DNA from: Chalara sp. BL73
Taxonomy: Eukaryota > Ascomycota > Leotiomycetes > Helotiales
Assembly: GCA_918026815.1 (NCBI GenBank)
Contig: CAKJVC010000073.1
Coordinates: 310,001-374,000 of the forward strand
DNA length: 64,000 bases
Direction of reading: 5' to 3'
Shown: one piece after another, positions 1-11,906 of the stretch
Position numbering within the stretch: position 1 is the first letter of the stretch
How the letters are laid out: each line of letters starts with the position of its first letter
Notes under the pieces: model-generated
Database searches by the model: none
Told to the model about the DNA's origin: nothing
The model's input: the letters and a program-made list of their open reading frames with translations, nothing else
Position numbers and translations under genes: made by a program

Positions 1-1445
1 GTTTCGCAAGCACCAATGAGTGGCAGCCACAACTGGGCGATTGCTCTGACCTTTGATGACGATGATGTGGACTGGATCTTTCGCTCTCCTCGACTAGACA
101 ACGGAATTTCCGAGCAGATCATGGTAAAACTGATTGAGAGCGAGGTCGCATCGACAAAGTATTCAAAGTTGAATGGCATCCTTGTTGTGGAGGTAAAGAG
201 TTACTGGTGAGTCATCAGAGCGAAAATCAATACTGCACCAACTCTAATTACTCAAGCGGTTCTCGATCGAACGATATTGGAGTACCTTTCATTTTGGCAA
301 CGAGGGCTCCCGGATTTTCTATTAGCAGCAAGTTTACCTGGGATCCTTATCCAGAGGACATGAAGTTGCCCCACAACCCACTCCCCTGCCTTCCAACTGA
401 GGCCAAGGAAAAGATTATGAGGCAACTAGGCATGATAACCTCCCAACTCATGAACCTGCCTTTCGATAAGATAGGTTCACTCTAGGAAAGGGATGGAGAA
501 CATCATATCAAGGAGTGTCTCTCACCGGCCTTAACTTGGTCGTCGCGGGATTCCTTCGATGACATCGCGCGTGGTCCGTTCAACAACGACAAAGAATATT
601 ACGAATCCCTACTCTCAGCACTTTGCTGTCACGCTGGGAAACTACCCCTAGAGAACCATGTTTTCCTCGCTCCTGTCCCCAAACTCAAAAACTTCTCTCT
701 ATCTAGCTCTCGATCTGCAGTTCGGGTATGGAACGATTTTGTCACTATTGGTTTGAAGAATGACAGTCGCAAAAACCGGTTGGACTATATCGCTATGGCA
801 CATCTTTTACGCAACATTGTACCGTCGATATCAACAAATCAGCAGAAATACTATCTAAAACCTCCGGACTTCAGCGTATCAAACATTTTCATTGATTCTG
901 ATTTCAACATTACTTGTATTATTGACTGGACATCCTGTTTCACTGTTCCTCTTTCGACGCTCCTAATAACCCCAAGCTTCCCTCATCCGAGAGATGATGT
1001 AGATGCAGCGGTCGTGCGTATTTTTCGAGAAAGTGTCATTTATTACTCTTCGCAAAAAAACAAGGAAGTGCTAAACTCTCAGTGATGGGATCTCACCCGA
1101 AAATCCTGGCTTTTTATCCAGCTGATGACTCTCGATGGTTTACAAGACTACTACTATTTTGTCGAATTGTATATATCAGTATACACAAACATGAATGAGG
1201 CTGATGTACGGCGGATTTTCAACGCCTTCCGTAAAGATCTTGTTTTCATTGAACAAGCTGGAACTCTGCTCAAGGGTGATCTTCCAGCCTGTGAAGTTCA
1301 AAAAGAGGAAAAGGGGTATTTTGCCCACTCCAATTCGGGAGCTGAAGCGCTGGCAAGAAAACTCACAAAAGAAGCGGAGTTGGACGGGGGATTTATTGCA
1401 GATAGCAGATTATGGGAACGGATTGGAAAGCTACTTCAATATTAA
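1..1445 (+). pseudogene. APH-like phosphotransferase pseudogene
   Basis: Remnant of a fungal protein of the aminoglycoside phosphotransferase/choline-kinase-like fold. Frame 3 is open from about 207 to 1445 except for a TAG at 483-485 and a TGA at 1083-1085. The first part (16-210) lies in frame 1, so there is also a frameshift near 200. Seen motifs: DIGVPFI, ALTW, then PPDFSVSNIFID followed by IIDW. In the family the catalytic loop is HxDxxxxN and the second Asp (IIDW) binds metal; here the loop His is replaced by Pro, while Asp, Asn and the second Asp remain. Both stops could come from single C-to-T changes (CAG to TAG, CGA to TGA). The 5' end may extend beyond the window. An undetected intron could explain part of the frame change. 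Function as a kinase is unlikely now. Confidence 0.6.
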
Positions 1446-2685
1446 GCAGCTAGATTTCTTCAGTTTCCCAAGATTTATGCCGACTTGTTGTCTGATACCA
1501 GGTCCTATCTGTCACCATTACAGATACATCGCTAGAGCAACACCTCATGGTGTAATTACAGACTTTTCACCCACTCCTACACCTTCTTTCCGTCTGTTTT
1601 AGATAGATCAGATCAATTCGACTCCTTGCTTATTCATCAAGAGTTCCCACTGCCTTTACAGTCCCAAAAGGCCACCCGATACCAACTTTCGTGTTGACAC
1701 TATCCACTATTACATAATGAACATAACGATTGTTGCCAACAAAGCAAATATGTTGAGGACATTAACACGTTGGACTGACTCAGAGGGTCTTAACCCTATA
1801 TAAAATTAGCCGATTCCTTTCTTATAAAGCCCTCATCACATGCGACTTCCCTACATGAGAATGATAAAATGGTGCGAATTTCCCTTCAAGCTTGATAATT
1901 CGCCTTCTTATTCCTCCCAATTCTCCAAGCTTCTTCTGAAGCTTCATTTGTGTGTATATCTTATCCCATCACAGTCATCCACCAATCCTCCACGTTGACA
2001 ATAGCTCCTCCAACAGAGAGCACACCATCAAGTAGCCCTGAATCAGTCATCATCCGAGCCAAAGTCAGTGGATCGGATGAGCTCACAGACCCGTCTACGG
2101 AGGAGCATCTTCGAGGAGCAATCTGGGCAAAGGCCACCTACAGCTGAGAACCTGATCAACACCGTTGATTCAGCCCCCTGATCCAAAACAGTCCCAATAC
2201 CTCCTTCATACACTACCTCCTGTTGATCAGGAGCTTTCCTGTTCCAGGTTGTAACAACAGGATGACATTCGGGGTCGCTTTCTTCCTGATTTTGGTGTAT
2301 ATATACCTCAGCTGGCACTGTAGTTTTTAGAACCTAAATCAATTCTTTCTGACCTGAATTTGCTCCTATTTGCACCATCCAACAACAGCATATCCATGTT
2401 CTCCTTAGCAGTCGACTTAGATCAAGAATATCATGGCCGTAGCGCAAGTTTTGGCTTTGGGAGGGAGGAAGCCTAGCCGTAAGAGAGTGGGAGCAGCCCT
2501 GGAGTGTGATGAGCACCTGTGGCCCGGCTAGATTGTTGATATGGGATCTTGGCTTTTAGTATTTCTAGTTGATTTGAACGTCCCCGATTCCGCGATCTCT
2601 GCGAATACCATATTTTATGTTCGCTATCCGCTCATGACCAATTACATTGGCGGTAACGACGCGTGGACCTTTTGTGCAAAGAAAC
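1446..2685. other. Intergenic, no recognisable gene
   Basis: Only short open frames without recognisable domains (for example 1950-2147 on + and 2043-2318 on -, which overlap each other). No convincing gene, RNA or repeat was seen. Confidence 0.4.
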
Positions 2686-2907
2686 TGTTAGTATGAGTGA
2701 ATAGCACACGCCGCGACGCACAGACCACATAAATGTATTTTAGTTCTCGCACGTAGATTAGAACTGAGAAGAATTAAGAACAAGTCAACCACCTACAACG
2801 AGCATAATAGCACTGCGCTGAGATCGCGGTGCTACGTACCCCGTGGGTAACCGACTTAAGCAATTGCAAGTCATCAATACGAAGTATCACAGAGAGTGGT
2901 ACAAACA
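2686..2907 (+). repeat. Solo LTR, family A
   Basis: About 222 bp starting TGTTAGTATGAG and ending GGTACAAACA. It matches, with some divergence, the copies at 24,786, 49,753, 54,373 and 60,306, two of which have clear 5-bp target duplications. TG...CA termini, the fixed length and the absence of coding sequence indicate a solo LTR. No clean target duplication is visible at this copy (flanks differ), so it is older or has been rearranged. Confidence 0.7.
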
Positions 2908-3968
2908 AATACCTAAGAAGTAATTTTGGAGCGTGCTGGTGCGCTGCTGGCCTGTCGGCTTAAGAAGCTTCTCATTAACCAGATTCAGTATATCCGGAGA
3001 TAAAGAGCATAAGCTGTTTTGTTCAAAGTCGTTGCAGACCTGAGCCATGTTGTGGAATAATGGATGATATGACGTTGGTTGCGAGAAGTCCCAGCAATAT
3101 GATACTAACGAGATGGGTCCCAATACTCCGTGGGGTACGTTAATAATTCTGACTAAGCGCAACGCTTACCCCACAAGCCCGTAAACACAGTGTGACTGTC
3201 ACGACACGCGCTGTGGATCTACAGATACAGAGGGCAATCTGGGCCAGTGTAGTGCGAGTTCTGACCATCCTGAAGGGACACCTGTCACTTCCACACGCAA
3301 GCACCACAACCATCACAGCAACTTCGGCGAGTCCTGCGCACTCATCAGTAACATAGGAACCTGATATTGTTCAATACAATTGCCACCATCGCACAACACA
3401 ATTCGCCGCACGTTTTACCATTGACCGAGAAGCCTCAATCAACGACACGAAGCCTGTGAAAAGATCAAGCCAACGACAACGACTAACCCATTCGATCTCG
3501 ATAGACGACTCATCACCCACACGCAGAACACGGAGAGGAAGTTGCTCCACCTCTCAACATCAGGCTAAGAAGTGCTGCCCACACTATTAGTCGATCAGTC
3601 TCCCCCGGTGATGTCAATACGATCTCGAGCTGGTACACAGACACTCTATCACCACACACAGAACGGAAGTTAAGATGCGCCTGCTCCCGCCTCTCTTCCA
3701 CCACCGACCACAAGTGCCTCGTCCACACATGCACTCCGATGGAGCTATTGCAGCACCAGACATCTAAATGGAATCACCACACACAGTAACAGGTTGAGGC
3801 ATGATCCGGCATGCTCTTAACCACCGAGACTTGCGGATATTTGGTCCATATACGCGATCTAACCCGATGACACTACGATGCTGGGTTTGGACGGAGTCAA
3901 AAGCTTGGAATTTTTAAGGGTAGCAGGAAGTTGGAAGAGGAAGGGCGGTATCAGGGGGAGGCTGAAGG
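2908..3968. other. Intergenic with an LTR-B fragment
   Basis: No gene recognised. Positions 3197-3233 match the first ~37 bp of LTR family B (TGTCACGACACGCGCTGTGG and onward; see 29,808-29,980). The rest (for example 3500-3750) has only weak internally repeated motifs. Confidence 0.4.
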
Positions 3969-3970
3969 TA

Positions 3971-5804
3971 AGTCCGTGCACCCCCATTCCGATACCCCCC
4001 CCATTCCGATACCCGAAAATAAGCGATTCTCTTGAAAATCAACACCACCAATTAATGTATTATTCAATAACTACTCAACTTCAATACAATCCAAAGTAGA
4101 ATCAGACTTATTAGCTTCTTCTTTATTTTCCTCTATATTTTCAGCTTCTTCAGCTTCTAATTGTGCTGTCCTAATCCTTTTAATGTCCGCAAACTTGGAA
4201 TTTGGACTAGTTTTGACCTTTTTACGCTTTCTAGGCCTAGCTTTCTCTAGTTAAACCTCTAAAGACTGTATTTCAAGCTTTTGGTCTGCTAAAACATTTT
4301 TTTGTTTCTTAAACCTTTTTGCAATTTTCCTAAATAACAGCCTTTGAATAGAAGAGTCATGCTTTTCAAGCATGTTGAACTTAGTTGTATAAGCTTTAAG
4401 TTCAGTTGATTTTCGAGACGTAGACTATATATTTTCTAGAGAATCGGTTTTTGAGCTTTTATTTAAGCTTTGTACAGCTTGTAAAGTATTCTTTTTTGAA
4501 TTGCTATTCTCTAGAAGTAAAAAGCTTCTAAGTAGTTTAGCTATAAATTTTGGCTATAATCCAGTTGCTTTCCACTCAGATTTGATAGTTTTAGCAGATA
4601 AAGCTTCTTTTCTAGCTTTTTGATAGCAATTAAAAAATTTTTGCTTTCCAACCGGACTAGAATCGGTCAAAAGAGTCAAATATTCAACTTTTTTACAGTA
4701 ATGACTTTTAAGAAAACTAAAAACTGATAAATCCAAAGGTTGTAAAACGTGAGATGTATGTAGTAGTAAAAACAATAAATAAACGTTGTTTTAATAACAC
4801 AAGTACATGAATTCGGTAGTTTTATGACTTCCGTGGCCGTCTAGAATAAGAAGTCTAGGCTCGGAAGTGTTAGTTTGAGGAAAAAACACTTTTTCTAGCT
4901 ATTTTATAGCTGTAAAGTCCGATATCCATGCATTTTCAGTAGCTGTAAATTGCTAGCCTTTGTATAAACTAAAGTCTTTAGAAAACCATTGTTGTTGAAC
5001 TGATTTTCCTTTAAAAATTACTAAAGGATTGAAAGCTTTTCCGGTAGCTGACACACATTTAATAAATGTAGTCCAAGCACAAAAACCAGGTTGTTTCTTT
5101 TGAATAGAATGCTTTTTAGAGCTTCCTACTACTAGCCCATTTGCTCCATAGCCTTCTATAATTCCAGATTCGTCTATATTCCATCGATTTTCTGGCTTAA
5201 TAACCTGAATTATAGGAAGCGAAAGCAACTAGAACCAAAACTTGATTATAGAAGTTGTAGCTTTATTAACTCGTGTAGAACTAATATTCCGAAACCTTTT
5301 AGTCCGTAAAATTAGGTTCCTTCGTAAAAAAGCTTCTATCCAACGTTTTCCGAGTTTTTTGTTGTCTTTTTTAAGTGCTAAGATCCGTTAAGCAAACTCC
5401 TTAATTTGACCATGAGTCAAAAAAACACCTAAAGCTTCCTGATTGAGAACTCAATTAGATAAGTGATCTTTTTGCACTTTTGATAGTCTTTGCTGATTTT
5501 CGGCTGCAAGTTTATGATTCTCACGGCCTTGATTGCGATTTTGTAAAGTAGTAAAAAGGACACCCTATTCTTTGCTAGCGGACATGATAGATTTCCCATT
5601 CCTGACATCATTAAGAGCTTCAAGCAAATCGTGTTTAGTATATCGAGGCATAATTGATTGAAGAAGCTAAATTCGAAAAATAAAGCTATTTGAAAAATAA
5701 TTGAAAGAGTAATTAATATATATGTGGAAAAGGCGGTCTGAAAAAATCGCTTATTTTCGGGTATCGGAATGGGGGGGGGGTATCGGAATGGGGGTGCACG
5801 GACT
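3971..5804 (-). mobile_element. Pogo/Fot-type DNA transposon, decayed
   Basis: A complete element bounded by TA (3969-3970 and 5805-5806) with inverted termini of about 58 bp beginning AGTCCGTGCACCCCC. Each terminus contains the direct repeat CCCCCATTCCGATAC twice. The left and right termini differ mainly in the length of the C/G run. The interior is visibly AT-rich compared with the flanks and holds one transposase frame on the minus strand. The size of about 1.83 kb fits fungal pogo/Fot1 elements. Confidence 0.85.
4071..5651 (-). pseudogene. Pogo-family DDE transposase with multiple nonsense codons
   Basis: One continuous 527-codon frame from an ATG at 5651 to a stop at 4071-4073, interrupted by about ten in-frame TAG/TAA/TGA codons but no frameshift that I can see. 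The order fits the family: N-terminal helix-turn-helix (MPRYTKHDLLEAL), CENP-B-like segment (GKRWIEAFLRRN), then catalytic DDE segments: NIDESGI, LILDGHGSH, and HTSHVLQPLDLSVF. The Lys/Glu-rich C-terminus also fits. The stops fit C-to-T or G-to-A changes at Gln, Arg or Trp codons, which is the expected result of repeat-induced point mutation. The protein cannot be functional as it stands. Confidence 0.85.
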
Positions 5805-5806
5805 TA

Positions 5807-6545
5807 CATTGACACAAGATGGACAGCAGAAGCGGCTTCCAATGAGCCAGACAAGGGAAAGACACAAGCAAGGCGCTTCTTGATACGGATATGTACATAG
5901 ACGTAGACAGAAGCCAGACCTAGCGCAGTAGAGGGGGTCGCTGGCCATGGCAACATGGTGAAGTGGGGTGTGTTGGCCAATCCCAGCACGCGTCGGCGAC
6001 ATGCCCGACACTGCGCTTTCCGGCATAGCGGCTGATGAGGCTGCTGGAACCGAGCATGACATAATCAATCAACGAGTTATGGTATCCATGTAGGTTGCCC
6101 TGAGATGCTGGGTAAGGAGGCCGAGGTGCTTTGCACACGTTGGGTCCAGAGGATCGGTGCTGCTTCGGTGCGTCTTTTGCTAACTATGCCTCTATACTCA
6201 TCATACACCCAACTACCTCAACAACCTAAGGAATGCCAGTCCGACATGCCTTCCCCTTCGCCTACCTCTGCGGCTGTCATCAAACGATGCAAAGCCTCCA
6301 TACTCTCAACCACCTCCGTCAAACCTTCCTACACGAAGAATCTCACGAACACCACGGTACTCGCAGCCCGAAAACCATGCCCCCACATTCGGCCAGGTAG
6401 CTGGGAGAAGCGAGCGGAGGTATTACAAGATGGTGGGGGAGGGTGATCAGCTAGACAATTGGGATTATATCAACATCAGGTGGATACACTCGAGATTGCT
6501 TGAGTAAGAAATCTTCGTAATAACAAATTATACTACATATATTAT
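5807..6545. other. Intergenic, possible repeat-F scrap
   Basis: Positions ~5885-5965 resemble the end of dispersed repeat F at 50,440-50,500 (shared AGAAGCCAGACC followed by a GAGG...GCTGG stretch). Open frames here, including a 113-aa one at 6105-6446, show no recognisable domain. Confidence 0.35.
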
Positions 6546-8720
6546 TTACAGGAAAAGCCCGAAGGCGAACAGGAGGCAAAGACAGCCTATACCAGCCAGA
6601 TTAAAGGCATCCTGCGTATGTCGCAGAGGTGTGGAGCCCGATGTTGTTGTCGCGGCAGCAGAAGGCGATACCTGAGTCGGAGTGGTGAGTTGCGCTGTCC
6701 CCGAGTATGAGAGGTTCACTGCCTTATTAGTCACAGCGATGACAGCGGCCGACAAGTTTAGGCCATCGTTTATGGTGAACGAGAAGGTAGCATCGCCAGT
6801 GGGATTCTCAACACTGGAGACGGGTTAGCCAGCGTCTTGATGATTGGGATATCATTGATAGTGATGTTTACCTCGAGTACTCGTCACCGTACTTATTGAT
6901 AATGGCAGCTCTCTCAATTACCCCGTCGAAAGTAAGCTTGACATTATACGTGCCATCGGCGAGGTTATCGAAGTCTGCAGCGACATATTTCAAATTACCG
7001 TCGGCGTCTGGATTTCTCAGTGTGCTGTTGGAGTCCGATAAATCAACTGTCGTGGTTGTCTCCGCTCGTCCACGTAGTAGTGGAGGGAACTGGTATGACT
7101 CTGGTGCCGCCACGTCCTTGCAACCTCCAACGATCCGGACTTTAATTTTCTGATTGCTTTTGCCAGAAAGTTTACAGGCACTGATCAATCTTGAGAGCAT
7201 AGGTCCTTGTGTTTTCGAGTTCTGGTATCTAGGTATGCAGACTCGGGTGGAGAGGCTGCCGCCTTCGATCATAGATGCTGGTGGATATTCATCACATTCC
7301 CATTCCCATTTCCGTCCCAACCCCACGTTGAGGTCTGTTCAAGTTAGTTGAGTGATTGAGGACCATCGAAAGAATACTCACGTGCGCAGAAATCACCGCA
7401 CTTTGTCTCCTTGCGTCGCTCGTCATTACCAGTAGGATCAACCGTCTTACCTCCATCATATGTCAGCAAATCCTCACCATCTACGGGTTTAAATCCTGGG
7501 TCATTGATCCTCCTGCGATCATTATGCGCTTGAATACCTAGTACAATCAGAAGACAGTCCAAGCTAGGCATACTGGAGGCACCTACCAGCACACATGCTC
7601 TTTATTAGCTCGTCTGTTTCCCCTTTCTTTGGCGTGATTTCCCAGACAAACGCCTCTTGTCGGGTTGCCACGTCACATTCGGCAATGCAAAATTTCGGGC
7701 CCCATTGTCCATCATCTTCTCTCTGTCGCTCGGCTAGCTCTCTTCTGAGTAACGTACTACAACCGGTACTAGATGCTGCAGGCAAGTCCGATGTGGTCGA
7801 GGATGGGTCCGGCAAGTCTGGTTCTTCCGGCTCATCGGCTGTCTCTGAAGGGGCAGCGGACCGCGAAGTGGAAGACGGTGATTTTGAGCTTGGGGATGGG
7901 GTCGGCGTGGCTAGCCAGGCGCACCGCCCATCTGTCCCGCAGAGAGCACCAGGTTTGCAACATTGATTTGCACAGCACCCGGAGGCTAAGGGACAAGACC
8001 CCGCCTCACAACATTTCTCAGTCTCCAGATTAGCACAAACACCGGGGGTACCACAGCAGGATTCATCGAGCTCGCAAGGCCAGACCTTCCCCGGCGAGGT
8101 GCAACATTTCGTAGTTTTGGGATTATAGCATTTGCTGTTGCCACAGCGTTTATTCCCTAATGGGCAGCATCCACCGTCGACACAGTCCTCAGTGTTAAGG
8201 CAGCTTCTCTGTCCATCGGGGCAACAATGCGATGTTTCATCAAAGCAAAGACCAGGGGTTGAACAGCAGGATGCACCCACCCCGCAAGCCCAGGCCTTCC
8301 CCGACCCGGTGCAACACTTCGATGTTAAGGGATTATGGCATCTGCTGTTTCCGCAACGGACCTCGCCAGTTGGACAACATCCTCCTGGCACGCAGTCTTC
8401 TCCAGCTCGACAGCAGGTGTTGCCGCCGCATGGGACAGCTTGATCGCCCGGTATTAGCGTCGCTCAAAGGAGATCATCATTCATGGGAGGCAATGCTTAC
8501 GACAATTCTGCCGGACAAAAAGAGCCGCCGGACCATTTTGGCCCAGAGAAGACTCGAGGTTAGCTAGAGACGTGCCATTTTCTACCGTAATCCCAATGCT
8601 AAGGTCGAACAGAGGGAGATCATTCTCCGAGTGCGACACCAGCTTCAGGCCAGGCTGCAGGTCTGAAGCTGTACATACAGCGACGACGTTAAGAAGTACA
8701 ACCCACACGATCCGATTCAT
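6546..8720 (-). CDS. Secreted cysteine-rich protein with NucA/NucB-type nuclease motif, GPI-anchored
   Basis: Five exons can be joined in frame: 8720-8501, 8438-7587, 7528-7382, 7334-6872 and 6813-6546 (1950 nt, 649 aa). All introns are GT-AG and most have CTAAC/CTAAT branch sites. The product begins with a signal peptide (MNRIVWVVLLNVVAVCTAS). Residues ~75-245 hold tandem cysteine-rich units (CGNSRCHNP, CGNSKCYNP, repeated SCC and KCC), followed by a Ser/Thr/Pro linker. Exon 4 carries WECDEYPPASMIEGG, which resembles the DEYP core of NucA/NucB deoxyribonucleases. A small acidic segment follows, and the protein ends in a hydrophobic tail (GIGCLCLLFAFGLFL) typical of GPI anchoring. Inference: a cell-surface or wall-bound nuclease. 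The reading frame is intact. The family assignment rests on the short motif and layout. Confidence 0.75.
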
Positions 8721-8968
8721 CTCGAGACAAAGAATGGGACCAATTGAATGGGAAGTAGAAAGAAGGTATTGGGAACGGATTCAGTTTTCGGGAATGAGGC
8801 GGGTCAGCCTCACCTTGGCGCCTAGGGACCGTTTGAATAGGCTGAACGTCGACGCCTGATACGTCACACAAAGAATCCTGCGGGCAACAATCCGGCCGTC
8901 TTATTACATGTCGTTTTTCGCTGTTTAAATATCCGTTGATATAAGCCTAGCATTCGTCGTACGATGAC
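8721..8968. promoter_or_regulatory. Upstream region of the NucA/NucB-like gene
   Basis: This is the 5' side of the minus-strand gene that starts at 8720. No clear element was recognised before LTR D begins. Confidence 0.3.
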
Positions 8969-9215
8969 ACTAGAAGGACTCAGAGGTGTGAACAACTATC
9001 AATTGTTATAACTAAGAGAACAAGCTACAGGCAGAAGAAGGGAAGGAGAGCAGTGCTTTATATACAGGAGGCTAGCCAGGGGCCAGTGTAAGCGAGCAGC
9101 CCTGTAGGGTCGGTTGCCAAGCTCTGGGGTGCCGAGCCCTGTGGTAACAGGGCCAAGCTCTACCGAGCTCTGCAGTGCTTGGCGCTAAGCTCGAGATAGA
9201 GCCAGGGCCGTGACA
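8969..9215 (-). repeat. LTR family D, 5'-truncated
   Basis: Minus-orientation copy ending CCAGGGCCGTGACA, with the family landmarks TCAATTGTTATAACTAAGAGAACAAGCTAC (seen in two pieces) and TATATACAGGA. The other terminus (TGTAACAACTCAAGC) is missing. The copy is diverged from those at 31,668 and 43,782. Confidence 0.65.
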
Positions 9216-9237
9216 AGGAGCTGCCCGTAGGGAAAAG

Positions 9238-9525
9238 TTGAGACCTGCTAGTCCTGCTAGTCCTGCTACTATTGAGCGAGACTTGGATCTCTGGCATTTG
9301 GAGGATAAAGCGCGTCGTCTTAAACAACGCGAGCAGAAAATTTTACGGGATAGAGATGGGACAAGAGCTAGGGGAGCGGATAAGCGGCCGGTACCTAGCC
9401 AGCAGGCTACTGGACCCAGTGCGAAGAGGCGGCCAGTAGCTAGCCAACAGACTACTAGACCAAGTGCGAAGAGGCGTCTAGTAGGTATAGAAAACAGTCG
9501 TTTAAGGTACAGTTACCTGTTGTAG
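9238..9525 (+). other. Small ORF fragment with two near-identical 15-residue repeats
   Basis: A 95-codon frame adjoining LTR D. It has a charged, probably coiled-coil N-terminal half and then the motif PVxSQQxTxPSAKRR twice. It may be a scrap of a transposon protein. No family was recognised, and it could be non-coding. Confidence 0.25.
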
Positions 9526-9614
9526 ATTTAGCAATACTAATAACCGGATTATCTCTAGGATAAGAAATCCTCCACGATTAGCACTCGATTATGATGGCGA
9601 GATCCCGTCTTTTC

Positions 9615-10202
9615 TTAGATTGCACCTGTCGAGGCAGAAGCGCCACCGCCACCAGAGATGCCTCCCATAACAGAGCCACCTCGCTGCCATTCATCGATAG
9701 CTCCACTGAGCAGCTCAGTGATGGTGCGGTCTCTCGCCTGATCATGAACCAGACTTTCGTCGAATTTTGTGGCCTCGCCACGTGTGCCGCTGTCAGTCCT
9801 TCGCCAGTCCAGAACCGCAAGACGGACGGATTCACCTGGCGCTAGTGGAAGAGTATAGAGTATTTGACCAAGCGAATGGCCGATTGGCATCACTTCAACC
9901 ATGTACTCGACAATCAGCGCTATTGGATGCTCTGTCGACACCGGCTCAGGCCCGCTGGAGCCGATGACACGCTGGATTTGACGGAGGGGAAACTTCTCGG
10001 TGGCAATCAAATTTGATGGCATCAGAGTCTCACAGCCGGTCTGCACCGATAAGGGGCTGAGGAGTGGCCGCGAAGGAACCCGGCGATATCTGCCAATCCC
10101 ACAGGGATGGGTACTGTAACGCCGGAAGCGACAATGCCATCCGTGGAACGCCTTGGTCTGTGGAGAGCTCCAGCCTGAAAATAATCGCGAGCCGACAGAC
10201 AC
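9615..10202 (-). pseudogene. Fragment of a bacterial-type uncharacterised protein
   Basis: A minus-strand frame whose second half reads as a folded protein: LYTLPLAPGESVRLAVLDW, RRTDSG, then HDQARDRTITELL and EWQRGG, ending in a Gly/Ala-rich stretch. I associate this pattern (APGE...DWRR...RDR...EWQRGGS) with large uncharacterised, mainly bacterial proteins; this is recall, not a search. The upstream part continues better in a neighbouring frame (10,022-10,219), so there is a frameshift or missed intron near 10,020. The fragment stops abruptly near 9,600. Most likely a truncated gene. Confidence 0.35.
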
Positions 10203-10260
10203 GTTGCAGTGGGTTGCATGCTTGCGTTTCAGTGTCCGAGCCTGATCTTTTAACAGGCAT

Positions 10261-11904
10261 TTTCTTTCATTTTGTCTTCCACCTTTAGTGTCATCTGCAA
10301 AATAACAACCTGCTTCAGCTTTTATTACCTCAGCTATTCAGTCAGCTTCCAGAATACCGCAATTCTCCCTACACACAAGGTGCGGAACCGGTTGTAGAAC
10401 TATCTCTGATCCTTGAGCTTTGCAACTTTCTTCATTATTGTTGCTCCCTCTGAAAACCCCAGCTAATACTTGTTCTCGAAGATTTGTACTATCTATACGG
10501 ACTATTACAGTTGTGGTCATGTAGTGCCTACGACTAGAAAGGACTGAAACGGGTATCCCAACCCTGCTACCTGCATACCGTCCTATAGAGACGGGAGAAC
10601 TTATACCTATCATTACGGTGCTGCATCATGCGACACTCCCCCTTCTTCTTAGGCGTCGTTCTACCGCGTTGTCGCCTTATTCTTTGCGAAATTGAGGTTC
10701 CCAACGCTCAAATATCGAGAATGTAAATGGCCTAACATAATCCCGGGGAATTCTGTGAAGCCTGGGAGTAAATAGGGGACTGAAGGGTGTTGGAAGCTTC
10801 GAATTATGTGGAAGCACGAATTAGGCAGAAGGGCAGAAGGAAGAGCATGATATGTTGTGTACTTCCCCTGATTTCTATATTTTTTGTTATTATTTGTTTA
10901 TTATGCACTGTTCCAGATGCTATGTTGTCAACCCTAAATGTATTCTGTCTCCCAAAACCCCATCACATTCCGCTCTCAAATATTGTGTGTCCTATCTCTC
11001 CCAAGCTCTCCTATCCCTCATGTTTACTCCATCATTTACCCTCCTCCGATCCGTCGTCCCATTCCTTTTCTGGCAGCATCTCGGTAGAGCAAGTACCTTC
11101 TTCCCAGTATAATCCGCAGGGTCGACCCCAAAACAGCTATTCTTGTTTGCATATATGCCTTCATCATCTTCGATTTCAAAAATGTTGATCTGTAGGACTT
11201 CTGGATCGGTATCGTCGATTGGCACAAGGTGATCGAACGTAATTCCATAATAATCAATCATGCTTTAGTGCAAGGGGGCATTGGTATAGGCTCTTGAGGA
11301 CAAGAGGTTTACAAGGTAATCGCCTACACATCCGGTCTAGCCTCTACCAGCCAACCTGTATATTCATCCCGCACGACCATATCTCCGGGGACGTCAGGCT
11401 GTACCTCCCGGCAGTATATTGTTTGAAACGCCAGCTTCGCTAATTCGGAACCGCCTGGTAATGGAAAAGCAGGAGAGCGATCAGCTGTATGCCACGAAAC
11501 CCTTGGAAGGAGCTTCTAAAGTGCTGTCGGGGGACCTTCGATTTGGATCCGAAGAGGTTGGTCTGGAGATGGCAGATGGAGGCGGTGGGAGGGTTTCTAC
11601 GGCATGGCGGGATACAGAGTAGAAGAGCTGGTTGACCCGATGGTGGAGGATGGAAGCGGTGGATGTTGTAATGGTGTGTTGGGTTCGTGAGGCATGGGAT
11701 GTTGGGGAGAGTCATCGTGTGAGTTGCTGATGATGTTTGCTGCTGGTTCTGTACTTTTTAGTTATGCTTGATATAAGTTACTCCGGTTATGTTACTGAAA
11801 AGCCGTCAACTAAAATGCTGCGTTGTACACGTGAATTTAGCAAAGAGTGTATTGTAGCTCGTAGAGCTGTAATTCAATACAGGTAAAGTGGTTGAATTGG
11901 ATTC
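10261..11904. other. Long region without a recognised gene
   Basis: Several short frames on both strands. The most protein-like is 10,992-11,261 on the minus strand (acidic, 89 codons), but it shows no known domain. No repeats from the families seen elsewhere were identified. Confidence 0.35.
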
Positions 11905-11906
11905 TA

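Noticed and set aside
5751..6068. RNase H-like peptide (GIAADEAAG) suggesting a LINE fragment
   Set aside because: One short motif without the preceding conserved residues; too weak.
9000..9215. Short frames inside LTR D copies (also 29,414-29,632, 31,754-31,975, 49,086-49,326, 59,639-59,879)
   Set aside because: They lie within repeats, recur in every copy with changed frames, and have no domain.
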